DNA from: Duganella qianjiadongensis
Lineage (GTDB): Bacteria; Pseudomonadota; Gammaproteobacteria; Burkholderiales; Burkholderiaceae_D
Assembly: GCF_009857915.1 (NCBI RefSeq)
Contig: NZ_WWCM01000006.1
Coordinates: forward strand, 225,596-289,595
Direction of reading: 5' to 3'
DNA length: 64,000 bases
Both the position numbers and the translations under genes were made by a program. Numbering within the stretch: the stretch's first letter is position 1; every line of letters begins with the position of its first letter. The notes beneath the pieces were generated by a model. It was not told where the DNA came from, made no database searches, and saw only the letters and a program-made list of their open reading frames with translations. This document shows, one piece after another, positions 35,376 through 43,702 of this stretch.

Positions 35376-37109
35376 TTAGTCAGCCTTGACCTTGACGTAG
35401 CGCCCCGGTGCCGCCTCGATAGGCTGGTAGCGCGCATTGCCCGGCTTGGCCTTGGGTTTGACCGCTTTGCCGCCGTGCGTGGCAAGGAAATCGGCCCACT
35501 GCGGCCACCAGCTGCCCGGCACCTCGGTGGCGCCGGCCAGCCATTGCTCGGCATCCTGCCGCTTGCTGCCGCGTGGCAGTGTGGCGTCATTGACCCAGTA
35601 GCTGCGCTTGTTCTTCGCGGCCGAATTGATCACGCCGGCGATGTGGCCGGAAGCGCCGAGTACAAAGCGGTTAGCCTTGGCCTTGCCCGGATTGAGGATG
35701 TTGATCGATTCGAAGGCCGAGGTCCACGGCACGATGTGATCTTCGCGCGAACCGTAGATGAAGACGGGCGCCTGGATTGCCGTCAGGTCTACCACTTCGC
35801 CCGCCACCTTGAGCTGGCCGGTTTTCAGTTTGTTTTCCAGATAGGTGTTGCGCAGATACCAGCAGAACATCGGCCCCGCCAGATTGGTGCTGTCCGAGTT
35901 CCAGTACAGCAGATCGAATGGCGGCGGCTCGTTCCCTTTGAGGTAGTTGGACTGCACATAATTCCACACCAGATCATTCGGCCGCAGGCTGGAGAAGGTG
36001 CTGGCCAGATCGCGCCCCGGCATCAGGCCGCCATCGCGGAACTGCTGTTCGCGCAGTGCCACCTGGGTCTCGTCGACGAACACGCTGAGCACGCCCGTAT
36101 CGGCAAAGTCAAGGAAGGTGGTCAGCAGCGTCAGGCTGGAGGCCGGATGCTGGTCGCGTGCGGCCAGCACGGCCAGCGCGGTCGATACCAGCGTACCGCC
36201 CACGCAGAAACCCAGCATATTGAGCTGCTGCTGGCCGCTGATTTCCTGCGTCACCTTGATCGCCTCGATTACGCCGTACTGCACGTAATCATCCCAGGTG
36301 GTAGCCGTCATGCTCTTGTCCGGATTGCGCCACGAAATCAGGAACACCGTATTGCCCTGCTCGACCGCATAGCGCACCAGCGAATTTTCCGGTTGCAGGT
36401 CAAGAATGTAGAACTTGTTGATGCAAGGCGGCACCATCAGCAGCGGGCGCTGATGTACGGTAGGCGTTAGCGGGGCATACTGGATCAGCTGGAACAGCTC
36501 GTTCTCGTACACCACCGAACCGGGCGTGGTGGCCAGATTGCGGCCCACTTCGAAAGCGCTTTCGTCGGACAGGGAAATATGGCCCTTGTTCATATCGGCC
36601 AGCATATTTGCCAGCCCTTTGGTCAGGCTTTCGCCCTTGGTTTCGATCAGCTTCTGCTGGGCTTCCGGATTGGTAGCGAGGAAGTTGGCAGGCGACATGG
36701 CATCGATAATCTGCTGTACCGCGAAACGGATTTTCTGCTTCTGCTGCGGCGTGGTCTCCACCGTATCCACCATGGCATTCAGGAATTTGGCATTGAGCAG
36801 GTAGGATGCCGCGTTAAAGGTCGACATGGGATTGCCCTGCCACGCGGGGGAGGTAAACCGGCGGTCGGAGACGGATGGGGCTTTACCGGCCATCACGTCC
36901 TGCCACAGCTGACCGAAATCCTGCAGATACTGGTTTTTCAGCGCTTCCATGGCTTCCGGCTTTACCGCTGCGCCAACCTCCTGCATCATGGCGGCCAGTG
37001 GGTTGGCTTCCGTACTGGGGGCCAGATTGAACCAGGATTGCCATTGTGCGGGGTCGCTCATCTGCGACATCCATGCGTTGGCAATAGCTTGCGGGTCGGG
37101 CAAATTCAT
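35376..37109 (-). CDS. phaC: Class I polyhydroxyalkanoate synthase
   Basis: Polymerises 3-hydroxybutyryl-CoA into PHB on cytoplasmic granules. It has 577 residues (class I typically 560-590). The lipase-like box with the catalytic Cys is GFCVGGTLV near residue 305, the Asp is in YGSREDHIVPW near residue 460 and the His in ASGHIAGVIN near residue 490. The variable N-terminal domain of about 190 residues is present. The start follows AGGGAAT. The thiolase and reductase genes (phaA, phaB) are not adjacent. Confidence 0.96.
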   Translation of the reverse strand: MNLPDPQAIANAWMSQMSDPAQWQSWFNLAPSTEANPLAAMMQEVGAAVKPEAMEALKNQYLQDFGQLWQDVMAGKAPSVSDRRFTSPAWQGNPMSTFNAASYLLNAKFLNAMVDTVETTPQQKQKIRFAVQQIIDAMSPANFLATNPEAQQKLIETKGESLTKGLANMLADMNKGHISLSDESAFEVGRNLATTPGSVVYENELFQLIQYAPLTPTVHQRPLLMVPPCINKFYILDLQPENSLVRYAVEQGNTVFLISWRNPDKSMTATTWDDYVQYGVIEAIKVTQEISGQQQLNMLGFCVGGTLVSTALAVLAARDQHPASSLTLLTTFLDFADTGVLSVFVDETQVALREQQFRDGGLMPGRDLASTFSSLRPNDLVWNYVQSNYLKGNEPPPFDLLYWNSDSTNLAGPMFCWYLRNTYLENKLKTGQLKVAGEVVDLTAIQAPVFIYGSREDHIVPWTSAFESINILNPGKAKANRFVLGASGHIAGVINSAAKNKRSYWVNDATLPRGSKRQDAEQWLAGATEVPGSWWPQWADFLATHGGKAVKPKAKPGNARYQPIEAAPGRYVKVKAD

Positions 37110-37155
37110 GGTTGATTCCCTAAAAAATAGTTAAAAATCTTTACCTGGATTGCGT

Positions 37156-37407
37156 ATGCTGATTGTTGCTGTAGCCTGGATTTACGTGGTGGGCCTGATG
37201 GCGCTGACCGAACCCACCGTGGTTGCGGGAATTGTAACGTTTTTGTTCTACTGCGTGTTGCCACTGAGCACCCTGCTGTATATTTCGGGCTCGGGCAAGC
37301 GCAAAGCCAGACGGCGGGCAGAAGAACAGGCGGCGCGCGAAGCACGCCAGCAGCCGGTGGAAGCTGCCGGAGCACAAACCCCGGCACAGGAACCAGCCCG
37401 AGACTAA
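37156..37407 (+). CDS. Small two-helix membrane protein of unknown function
   Basis: 83 residues from ATG 37156 (GGAT upstream). Two hydrophobic segments at about residues 1-18 and 23-45 are followed by a basic patch GKRKARRRAEEQ and an Ala/Gln/Pro-rich tail. Codon use matches the neighbours and no real gene overlaps it, so I consider it a genuine gene. It is divergent from phaC (47 bases) and convergent with pgeF (17 bases). I do not recognise a named family; the basic tail is probably cytosolic. Confidence 0.7.
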   Translation: MLIVAVAWIYVVGLMALTEPTVVAGIVTFLFYCVLPLSTLLYISGSGKRKARRRAEEQAAREARQQPVEAAGAQTPAQEPARD

Positions 37408-37424
37408 GTCCGAGCGGCGCAGGA

Positions 37425-38216
37425 TCATTTGATCCAAATCAACGAGCCTTGCCGGCCCGTGACGCCATCGCGGCGATAGGAATAAAAGCGCGCGCTGTCG
37501 CTGGCCGTGCACTCGCTGCCGCCATACACTGCCTGCACTCCGGCTGCCCGCAAACGCAGACGCGCCAGCGCATAGATATCGGCCAGATATTTGTCGCTCT
37601 TGCCCGCAACAGGCTGGAAAGCCGCCAGCATGGCTTCCACATCGCCGCCGCCATGGGCTGCGTGACGCTGGAAAATTTCGCGCACTTCCGCGCCCACTTC
37701 GAAACGGCCAGGACCTATGGCCGGCCCCATCCATGCCGAGATATCCAGTGCGCCCTGTGCGCGCATGGCCGCCACGGTCTGCTCCAGTACGCCATCGGCC
37801 AGACCGCGCCAGCCGGCATGGGCTGCGCCGACAGTCCTGCCCAGCGCATCGCAGAACAGCACGGGCAGGCAATCGGCTGTCATGATGATGCAGACTTTGC
37901 CGGGCGTGGTGGAAATGCTGGCGTCGGCTTGCGGCACCTGCCCTGCGGCCACCGTGGCGATATCGACCACGGCCGTGCCATGCACCTGCTCCAGCCAGAC
38001 CGGCTCGGACGGCAGCACGGCCCCGAGCAGCGCGCGGTTGCGCGCCACCTGTGCGGCGCTATCGCCCACATGGGTGCCCAGATTCAGGCCGCCCTGCCCT
38101 GCGCCATCGTCATACGGCGCAAGGCTCACGCCGCCCAGACGGGTGGTGGACAGCACGCCGATCCGGCCAGGCAGACCCGGCCAGTCCGGCACCAGCCATG
38201 GCGCGCCGACCGTCAT
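37425..38216 (-). CDS. pgeF: PgeF/YfiH family multi-copper-type purine nucleosidase, peptidoglycan editing factor
   Basis: Family members act as purine nucleoside phosphorylase/adenosine deaminase-like enzymes and prevent mis-incorporation in peptidoglycan (family knowledge). It has 263 residues from ATG 38216. Conserved metal/active residues: QVHG near 78, TADCLPVLFCD near 110 and AHAGWRGL near 130. Its start overlaps the rluD stop by one base (TGATG), the common rluD-pgeF pairing. A much longer reading frame extends upstream through rluD but is a shadow. Confidence 0.93.
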   Translation of the reverse strand: MTVGAPWLVPDWPGLPGRIGVLSTTRLGGVSLAPYDDGAGQGGLNLGTHVGDSAAQVARNRALLGAVLPSEPVWLEQVHGTAVVDIATVAAGQVPQADASISTTPGKVCIIMTADCLPVLFCDALGRTVGAAHAGWRGLADGVLEQTVAAMRAQGALDISAWMGPAIGPGRFEVGAEVREIFQRHAAHGGGDVEAMLAAFQPVAGKSDKYLADIYALARLRLRAAGVQAVYGGSECTASDSARFYSYRRDGVTGRQGSLIWIK

Positions 38217-39262
38217 CAGACTTGTTCCGGCTCGGCGATGCCGGCCTTGGCGATCAGTTCGGCAAAGTCTTCGGCCAGCGGCACCAGCCACTCGCACTGC
38301 TCGCCCGTGGCCGGATGCACCAGACCCAGCCGGCGCGCCTGCAGCGCCTGACGGGGGAATACGCTGGCCAGATGCTGCTTGCCGTACATCACGTCGCCGA
38401 CCAGCGAGAAACCGATAGACATCATGTGCACGCGGATCTGGTGGGTACGGCCCGTCTCTAGACGGCACTGCACCAGACTGACGGGACGCCGGTCGAGTTC
38501 GCCCGAGGCCAGCACCTGATAGTGGGTGATGGCCGGCTTGGCCGAGAAATTGGTCGAAATCGCCATCTTGATGCGGTCTTTCGGGTGGCGCCCCATGGAG
38601 GCGTCGATGGTGCCGTTCAGGCGCGGCGTGCCCCACACCAGCGCAAAATACTCGCGCTTGACGGTACGGGCAGCCAGCTGACGCACCAGATCGGTCTGGG
38701 CCGGCAGGGTTTTGCCCACCACCATCAGGCCGGAAGTATCCTTGTCCAGACGGTGCACGATGCCGGCGCGCGGCACGCCCGCCAGTTGCGGGCAATGGTG
38801 CAGCAGGCCGTTGAGCAGCGTACCGGACCAGTTGCCGTTGCCGGGGTGAACCACCAGACCGGCCGGTTTATTAATGACGATCAGGTGTTCGTCTTCATAA
38901 ACGATGTTCAGCGGAATCGGCTCCGGCTTAAAAGCCTCGTCTTCCGGTGCCGGTTGGGGCAGAATGACGATCTTCTCGTCGCCATAGACGGTATCCTTGG
39001 TGCTTTTGGCCACTTTACCGTCGACTGTGACGTAGCCGTCGGTAATCCACATTTGCAGACGGCCGCGGGAGAATTGCGGCACCAGATGCGAAATGACCTT
39101 GTCCAGACGCTGACCGCACACCTCGGAGGTGAGCTGCAGTTCGATGGGCGCCAGGCCGTCATCGTCATCGCCAAAATCGCTGTCGTGGTCGAGCAGCAGA
39201 TCGGTGTCAGTTTCGGGGGAGACGGAAGATTCGGTCAAATTCGGCTTTGGAGTTAATATCAC
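38216..39262 (-). CDS. rluD: 23S rRNA pseudouridine synthase RluD
   Basis: Makes pseudouridines 1911/1915/1917 in helix 69 of 23S rRNA. It has 348 residues from GTG 39262, which has GATAGGA six bases upstream; more upstream codons are open but overlap the bamD promoter. An acidic N-terminal tail (DHDSDFGDDDDG) is followed by an S4 RNA-binding domain at about residues 48-110 and a catalytic domain with HRLDKDTSGLMVV (catalytic Asp in RLD). It is divergent from bamD, as in many beta- and gammaproteobacteria. Confidence 0.95.
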   Translation of the reverse strand: MILTPKPNLTESSVSPETDTDLLLDHDSDFGDDDDGLAPIELQLTSEVCGQRLDKVISHLVPQFSRGRLQMWITDGYVTVDGKVAKSTKDTVYGDEKIVILPQPAPEDEAFKPEPIPLNIVYEDEHLIVINKPAGLVVHPGNGNWSGTLLNGLLHHCPQLAGVPRAGIVHRLDKDTSGLMVVGKTLPAQTDLVRQLAARTVKREYFALVWGTPRLNGTIDASMGRHPKDRIKMAISTNFSAKPAITHYQVLASGELDRRPVSLVQCRLETGRTHQIRVHMMSIGFSLVGDVMYGKQHLASVFPRQALQARRLGLVHPATGEQCEWLVPLAEDFAELIAKAGIAEPEQV

Positions 39263-39277
39263 GGTAATCCTATCGGC

Positions 39278-39283
39278 TATAAT
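39278..39283 (+). promoter_or_regulatory. Candidate -10 box for bamD
   Basis: TATAAT 43 bases before the bamD ATG, in the short divergent region with rluD. No clear -35. Confidence 0.45.
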
Positions 39284-39325
39284 TAGCCTCGTAAAACTTT
39301 GGTTAAACAGCTTCTTGCAAAACTT

Positions 39326-40126
39326 ATGCAAAAAAAATTATCAGTAGTTGCAGCAACGTTGGTTCTGCTTAGTTTGTCCGGTTGCGGTCTGTTCTCGGAG
39401 AAGGCTGACGAGACGAAAGGTTGGAGCGCTACGAAATTATACTCGGAGGCGAACGAAGAGCTGGAAGGTCAGCACTACGAACGTGCAATTCAGTTGTATG
39501 AGAAGCTGGAATCGAGCTATCCCTTCGGCACTTACGCCCAGCAGGCGCAAATGCAGATCGCCTATGCCTATTACAAATCGCAGGATCAGGCTCAGGCACT
39601 GGCAGCGGTCGAGCGCTTCATCAAGCTGCACCCGAATCACGCCAATGTCGATTATATGTACTATCTGCGCGGCCTGATCAATTTTAACGACCAGATCGGC
39701 TTCCTTAACTTCATTTACGAGCAGGATGCCACCGAACGCGACCCGAAAGCGACGCGCGAAGCGTTCGCTGCGTTCAAACAGCTGGTCGAAAAGTTCCCGA
39801 ACAGCAAGTATACGCCCGATGCCATCGACCGTATGCGTTATCTGGTCAACGCCATGGCTTCGTACGAAGTGCATGTAGCGCGCTACTACTACCGTCGCGG
39901 CGCCTATCTGGCTGCGGCCAACCGCGCCATGGGCATCATGAACGATTACCGCGATTCGCCGGCCATCGAAGAAGCGCTGTTCATCATGATCCGCAGCTAC
40001 GACAAGCTGGGCATGACGGAACTGCGCGACGATACCACCCGCGTATTCAAGCTCAACTACCCTACCAGCAAGTTCCTGCAAGAAGGCAAAAAAGCCGACC
40101 GCCAGTGGTGGCAGTTGTGGAACTAA
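39326..40126 (+). CDS. bamD: BamD, outer-membrane assembly lipoprotein
   Basis: Lipoprotein of the BAM complex that inserts beta-barrel proteins, including secretins and porins, into the outer membrane. It has 266 residues from ATG 39326; an in-frame TTG nine codons upstream is less likely. Lipobox LSGC near residue 20, then TPR-like helices (SEANEELEGQHYERAIQLYE and on) through the C-terminus. Length and WQLWN ending fit betaproteobacterial BamD. It is monocistronic with a double hairpin after the stop. Confidence 0.95.
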   Translation: MQKKLSVVAATLVLLSLSGCGLFSEKADETKGWSATKLYSEANEELEGQHYERAIQLYEKLESSYPFGTYAQQAQMQIAYAYYKSQDQAQALAAVERFIKLHPNHANVDYMYYLRGLINFNDQIGFLNFIYEQDATERDPKATREAFAAFKQLVEKFPNSKYTPDAIDRMRYLVNAMASYEVHVARYYYRRGAYLAAANRAMGIMNDYRDSPAIEEALFIMIRSYDKLGMTELRDDTTRVFKLNYPTSKFLQEGKKADRQWWQLWN

Positions 40127-40137
40127 TTGGAGTTAAG

Positions 40138-40156
40138 GGCGGCTGAAACAGCCGCC
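40138..40156. repeat. Inverted repeat after bamD
   Basis: GGCGGCTG, loop AAA, CAGCCGCC. A perfect 8-bp stem without a T-run, immediately before the true terminator; the same arrangement is seen after lysS. Confidence 0.6.
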
Positions 40157-40163
40157 AGCATCG

Positions 40164-40192
40164 AAAACCGGGATCGCCATCCCGGTTTTTTT
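40164..40192 (+). terminator. Rho-independent terminator of bamD
   Basis: AAAACCGGGAT, loop CGCC, ATCCCGGTTTT plus three more T. A perfect 11-bp stem with a seven-T run. The A-run on the other side means it could also act on yaaA, which ends at 40252 on the minus strand. Confidence 0.93.
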
Positions 40193-40251
40193 ATGCAATT
40201 TCGGACCGAAAACCGGCCCGTTTTACATCTGGTAGCGTGCTTTACAAAGTT

Positions 40252-41022
40252 TTACTCGGCTACTTTACGGCGGAAAATCCAGCTGGTATCGGTCGAATCG
40301 TTAGCGTCAAAAGCATAGCCGTCGAGATCGAATTTCTTCAGTTTTTGCGGATCGCGGATATTTTTGATGGCGGCATAACGCGCCATCAGGCCGCGCGCCC
40401 GCTTGGCGTAGAACGAGATGATTTTGTATTTGCCGCCCTTCCAGTCTTCGAACTGGGGCGTGATGACGGGCAGCGCCAGTTTTTTCGGCCTGACGGATTT
40501 GAAGTATTCGGTGGAAGCCAGGTTCACCAGCGTCGTAGCGCCCTGCTCGGCCGCCGTACGGTTGATCGCTTCGGTAATGGTGTCGCCCCAGAACGCATAC
40601 AGGTCCTTGCCGCGCAGGTTGCTCAGGCTGGTGCCCATTTCGAGGCGGTGGGCGTGGATCAGGTCCAGCGGGCGCAACAGGCCATATAGGCCGGACAGGA
40701 TGCGCACGTGATTCTGGGTGTAGGCCAGCTGGGCTGGTTTCAGGCTGCGCGCATCGAGACCGGCATACACGTCGCCGTTAAAGGCCATCACGGCCTGACG
40801 GCCTGCGCTGGTATCACGGCTCCAGCTGGCATAGCGCGCCACGTTCAGCGCAGACAGCTGGTCGGACAGTTCCATCAGTTCGCCCAGCGCCTGCGGCGAC
40901 AGCAGGCGCAGACGTTCGATCAACTGGGCTGAATGGTCGAGGAAATCGGGCTCGGTATGCAGTTTGGTGGTTGGAGGCGTCTCCAGATCGAGACTTTTGG
41001 CAGGCGAAAGCACTATCAGCAT
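40252..41022 (-). CDS. yaaA: YaaA family peroxide-stress protein
   Basis: In E. coli YaaA lowers intracellular free iron and protects DNA under peroxide stress; it is an HhH-like DNA-binding fold (family knowledge). It has 256 residues (E. coli 258). The N-terminal [13 protein letters not shown], the middle [18 protein letters not shown] and the C-terminal [13 protein letters not shown] are characteristic. It is divergent from the PIN gene with 35 bases between, an AT-rich stretch that must hold both promoters. No OxyR site was identified. Confidence 0.95.
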   Translation of the reverse strand: MLIVLSPAKSLDLETPPTTKLHTEPDFLDHSAQLIERLRLLSPQALGELMELSDQLSALNVARYASWSRDTSAGRQAVMAFNGDVYAGLDARSLKPAQLAYTQNHVRILSGLYGLLRPLDLIHAHRLEMGTSLSNLRGKDLYAFWGDTITEAINRTAAEQGATTLVNLASTEYFKSVRPKKLALPVITPQFEDWKGGKYKIISFYAKRARGLMARYAAIKNIRDPQKLKKFDLDGYAFDANDSTDTSWIFRRKVAE

Positions 41023-41057
41023 AAAATTTCACATCAACATAAATACAAAACTGCAAC

Positions 41058-41519
41058 ATGATACCTGTTCCACAGAAAGCCATCCCGCGCATCGTCATCG
41101 ACACCAATGTCTGCCTCGATCTGTTCGTGTTCCGCGATCCCCGCTGGGGCGCGCTGGTGGCGGCGCTGGAGAGCGGCGCGGTCGAAGCCGTCACCCGTTC
41201 CGACTGCCGCGACGAGTACCACATCGTGCTGCGCTATCCCCATCTGCCGCTCGATGATAGCAACCGTCCCGCGGCGGCCGCCCGCTTCGACCAGCTGATC
41301 AAGGTGGTGGCGCCGGAGCCGTCGCCCCTGCTGCTGCCGGTCTGCAAGGACCGCGCCGACCAGAAATTTCTGGAGATAGCCCGCGATGCCGGTGCCAGCG
41401 TACTGATTACCAAGGACAAGGCGCTGCTCAAGCTGGCCAGGCGCCTGAGCCGCGCCGGCATGTTCAAAGTGCTGGTGCCGGAAGCCTGGACACTGGAAGC
41501 GTGCGGTGCGCTGAGCTAG
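41058..41519 (+). CDS. PIN-domain protein, putative toxin-like ribonuclease without an antitoxin neighbour
   Basis: 153 residues, the length of a single PIN domain. The four acidic residues expected for the metal site appear: Asp in IVIDTNVCLDLF, Glu in SDCRDEYH, Asp in CKDRADQKF and Asp in LITKDKAL. It resembles the putative toxin-antitoxin PIN_3 group. No small antitoxin gene overlaps either end: upstream is divergent yaaA, downstream an aminotransferase 30 bases away. It could act as a housekeeping RNase or an antitoxin-less relic. The ATG lacks an evident ribosome site. Confidence 0.85.
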   Translation: MIPVPQKAIPRIVIDTNVCLDLFVFRDPRWGALVAALESGAVEAVTRSDCRDEYHIVLRYPHLPLDDSNRPAAAARFDQLIKVVAPEPSPLLLPVCKDRADQKFLEIARDAGASVLITKDKALLKLARRLSRAGMFKVLVPEAWTLEACGALS

Positions 41520-41549
41520 AATCAATCACCGTTCACTTACGCCTAGCCC

Positions 41550-42725
41550 ATGAGCCATCCTGCCGCCCCCGTCACGCCCGTCCTGAATAGCCGCCTGCCT
41601 GCCGTAGGCACTACCGTATTTACCCGCATGTCGGCGCTGGCCGTGCAGGCCCAGGCTGTCAATCTGGGGCAAGGATTCCCCGACTTCGCCTGCGAACGCA
41701 GCCTGATCCAGGCCGTCAGCGACGCCATGCAGGCCGATTTCAACCAGTACCCGATGATGAGCGGCGCGCCCGTGCTGCGCCAGGCCATCGTCAGCAAGAT
41801 AGTCGCGCTGTACGGCCATCAGTACGACGTGGAGCGCGAAATCACCGTCACTGCGGGGGCCACGCAAGCCCTGACCACGGCGATCCTGTGCTGCGTCCAC
41901 CCGGGCGATGAAGTCATCGTCATCGAACCCAGCTACGATAGTTATGTACCGGCGATTACGCTGTCTGGCGGCGTGCCGGTGCTGGTGCAGATGGAAACGG
42001 GCGCCGGCGGCTATAGCGTGCCGTGGCACAAAGTAGCGGCCGCCGTCACGCCACGCACCCGCCTGATCATCATTAACACCCCGCACAATCCTACCGGCAG
42101 CGTGCTGCGCGCCAGTGATCTGCAGGCGCTAGCCGACATCGTGCGCGGCAGCGATATTCTGCTGCTGTCGGACGAGGTGTACGAGCACATGGTGTACGAC
42201 GGTGCCCGCCACGAGTCGGTGTGCCGCTATCCCGAGCTCGCTGCGCGGGCCTTTGTCGTATCCAGTTTCGGCAAGACCTACCATGTCACCGGCTGGAAAG
42301 TCGGCTATGTGGCCGCACCGGCCAGCCTGATGGCGGAATTCCGCAAGGTGCACCAGTACAATGTCTTCACCGTGAACACGCCCATGCAGCACGGCATTGC
42401 CGCCTACATGGCCGATCCCCAGCCCTATCTGGCGCTGCCCGCGTTCTACCAGCGCAAGCGCGACCTGTTCCGCGCCGGCCTGCGGGATACGCGTTTCGAG
42501 TTGCTGCCAGCCGACGGTACCTACTTCCAGTGCGTGCGATACGATAAAATCTCCGGACAGACAGAAGCGGAATTTGCCGAATGGCTGACCACGGAAATCA
42601 AGGTGGCAGCGATTCCCGTTTCGGCCTTCTACCTGCAGGGCAAGGAATCGGGCATCGTGCGCTTCTGCTTTGCCAAGCAAGACGCAACACTGACTCTCGC
42701 CTTAGAGCGATTGCAAAAAATATAG
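41550..42725 (+). CDS. PLP aminotransferase, methionine aminotransferase (YbdL/MtnE-like)
   Basis: Transaminates methionine or aromatic/glutamine-type substrates, possibly closing the methionine salvage pathway. It has 391 residues. Fold-type I features: NLGQGFPDF near residue 37, VTAGATQALTTAI near 98, NTPHNPTGS near 170, DEVYEHMVYD near 205 and the PLP lysine in SSFGKTYHVTGWKVGY near 236. KL-like YbdL has the same GQGFPDF and FGKT(F/Y)HxTGWK pattern. It may share a transcript with the PIN gene and the HD-GYP gene (gaps of 30 and 16 bases). Confidence 0.88.
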   Translation: MSHPAAPVTPVLNSRLPAVGTTVFTRMSALAVQAQAVNLGQGFPDFACERSLIQAVSDAMQADFNQYPMMSGAPVLRQAIVSKIVALYGHQYDVEREITVTAGATQALTTAILCCVHPGDEVIVIEPSYDSYVPAITLSGGVPVLVQMETGAGGYSVPWHKVAAAVTPRTRLIIINTPHNPTGSVLRASDLQALADIVRGSDILLLSDEVYEHMVYDGARHESVCRYPELAARAFVVSSFGKTYHVTGWKVGYVAAPASLMAEFRKVHQYNVFTVNTPMQHGIAAYMADPQPYLALPAFYQRKRDLFRAGLRDTRFELLPADGTYFQCVRYDKISGQTEAEFAEWLTTEIKVAAIPVSAFYLQGKESGIVRFCFAKQDATLTLALERLQKI

Positions 42726-42741
42726 ATCGGGACACTGCATC

Positions 42742-43692
42742 ATGAGCGACGCTAAGGAGGCTGCAGCAACTTCGGTGCTGCACCGGCTGAATCTATCCAA
42801 CCAGCGGCTGGAGAAGCTGCTGCATAACCTGCGCAACGAGCATCAGGCCGAGAGTGAAATCCGGGCGATCGCGCAGGAAGTGGTACAGGCCGTTGAAATC
42901 CAGCCCGATATCGCGCTGGCCAGCATACTGCTATGCCAGATTGCTGGCAGCTACGCGGTACGCCACTGTATCGAAACGGCCATCGTCACCATCATAGCCG
43001 CGCGCGGCCTGCAACTGGACGCAGCCCACACCCAGACGCTGGCCGCTGCCGCCCTCACCATGAATGTGGGCATGCTGCGCCATAACGAAAGCTTCCAGCA
43101 CAAGCACACCAGCCTGAGCCATGAAGAGATGGCCGTCATACGGCGCCATCCGGAGGAAAGCGTCAACCTGCTCAAGCATGTGGGCATCAACGATGACGAG
43201 TGGATTTCCTGCGTGCTGCTGCACCATGAGAATGATGACGGCAGCGGCTATCCGGCGGGGCTGGCCAGTCCCGAAGTGACGCGCAATGCCAAACTGCTCA
43301 GTCTGGCCGACCGCTATTGCGCACAGGTCTCGGCGCGCAACTACCGCCGTTCCATCGTGCCCGATCAGGCCCTGCGCAATCTGCAGCAGGATCAGCAGGC
43401 GCCAGTCGATCCGGAACTACTGCAGCTGTTCCGGCTGGAACTGGGCGACTATCCGCCCGGCACGCTGGTGCGGCTGGAGAACGGCGAACTGGGTGTGGTC
43501 AGCGGCCGCCATGACGGCAGCGGCGGCCAGCCGGTAATCAGCCTGCGTGCGGCCGATGGCAGCGTGCTCAATCCCCCGCGACAGCGCAGCAGCAATGTGG
43601 CCGAATATGGTATCCGCACCACGCTGAACGAAGATGACGCCGGCCTGCGCTTCAGCATGAAGCAGATCTGGGGCGAGCAGGCCAGCCTGTGA
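42742..43692 (+). CDS. Degenerate HD-GYP domain protein lacking the HD metal pair
   Basis: 316 residues. HD-GYP elements retained: first His in YAVRHCIETA (H75), RRHPEE, HHENDDGSGYPAGL (H161, H162, E163 and GYP), and the Asp of LADRYCA with RNYR. The HD dyad itself, normally in AALLHDIGK, reads AALTMNVGM here (M107, N108), so a metal ligand pair is gone and c-di-GMP hydrolysis is unlikely. The C-terminal 80 residues form a beta-rich extension (GTLVRLENGELGVVSGR), seen in some HD-GYP proteins. It is convergent with mshN at ten bases, so a c-di-GMP sensor or docking role near the pilus locus is possible (inference). Confidence 0.85.
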   Translation: MSDAKEAAATSVLHRLNLSNQRLEKLLHNLRNEHQAESEIRAIAQEVVQAVEIQPDIALASILLCQIAGSYAVRHCIETAIVTIIAARGLQLDAAHTQTLAAAALTMNVGMLRHNESFQHKHTSLSHEEMAVIRRHPEESVNLLKHVGINDDEWISCVLLHHENDDGSGYPAGLASPEVTRNAKLLSLADRYCAQVSARNYRRSIVPDQALRNLQQDQQAPVDPELLQLFRLELGDYPPGTLVRLENGELGVVSGRHDGSGGQPVISLRAADGSVLNPPRQRSSNVAEYGIRTTLNEDDAGLRFSMKQIWGEQASL

Positions 43693-43702
43693 TGCGGGTG
43701 AA

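Noticed and set aside
38217..38795. In-frame N-terminal extension of pgeF by about 190 codons
   Set aside because: It runs through rluD in another frame; the PgeF family begins at the ATG at 38216 with the usual rluD/pgeF overlap.
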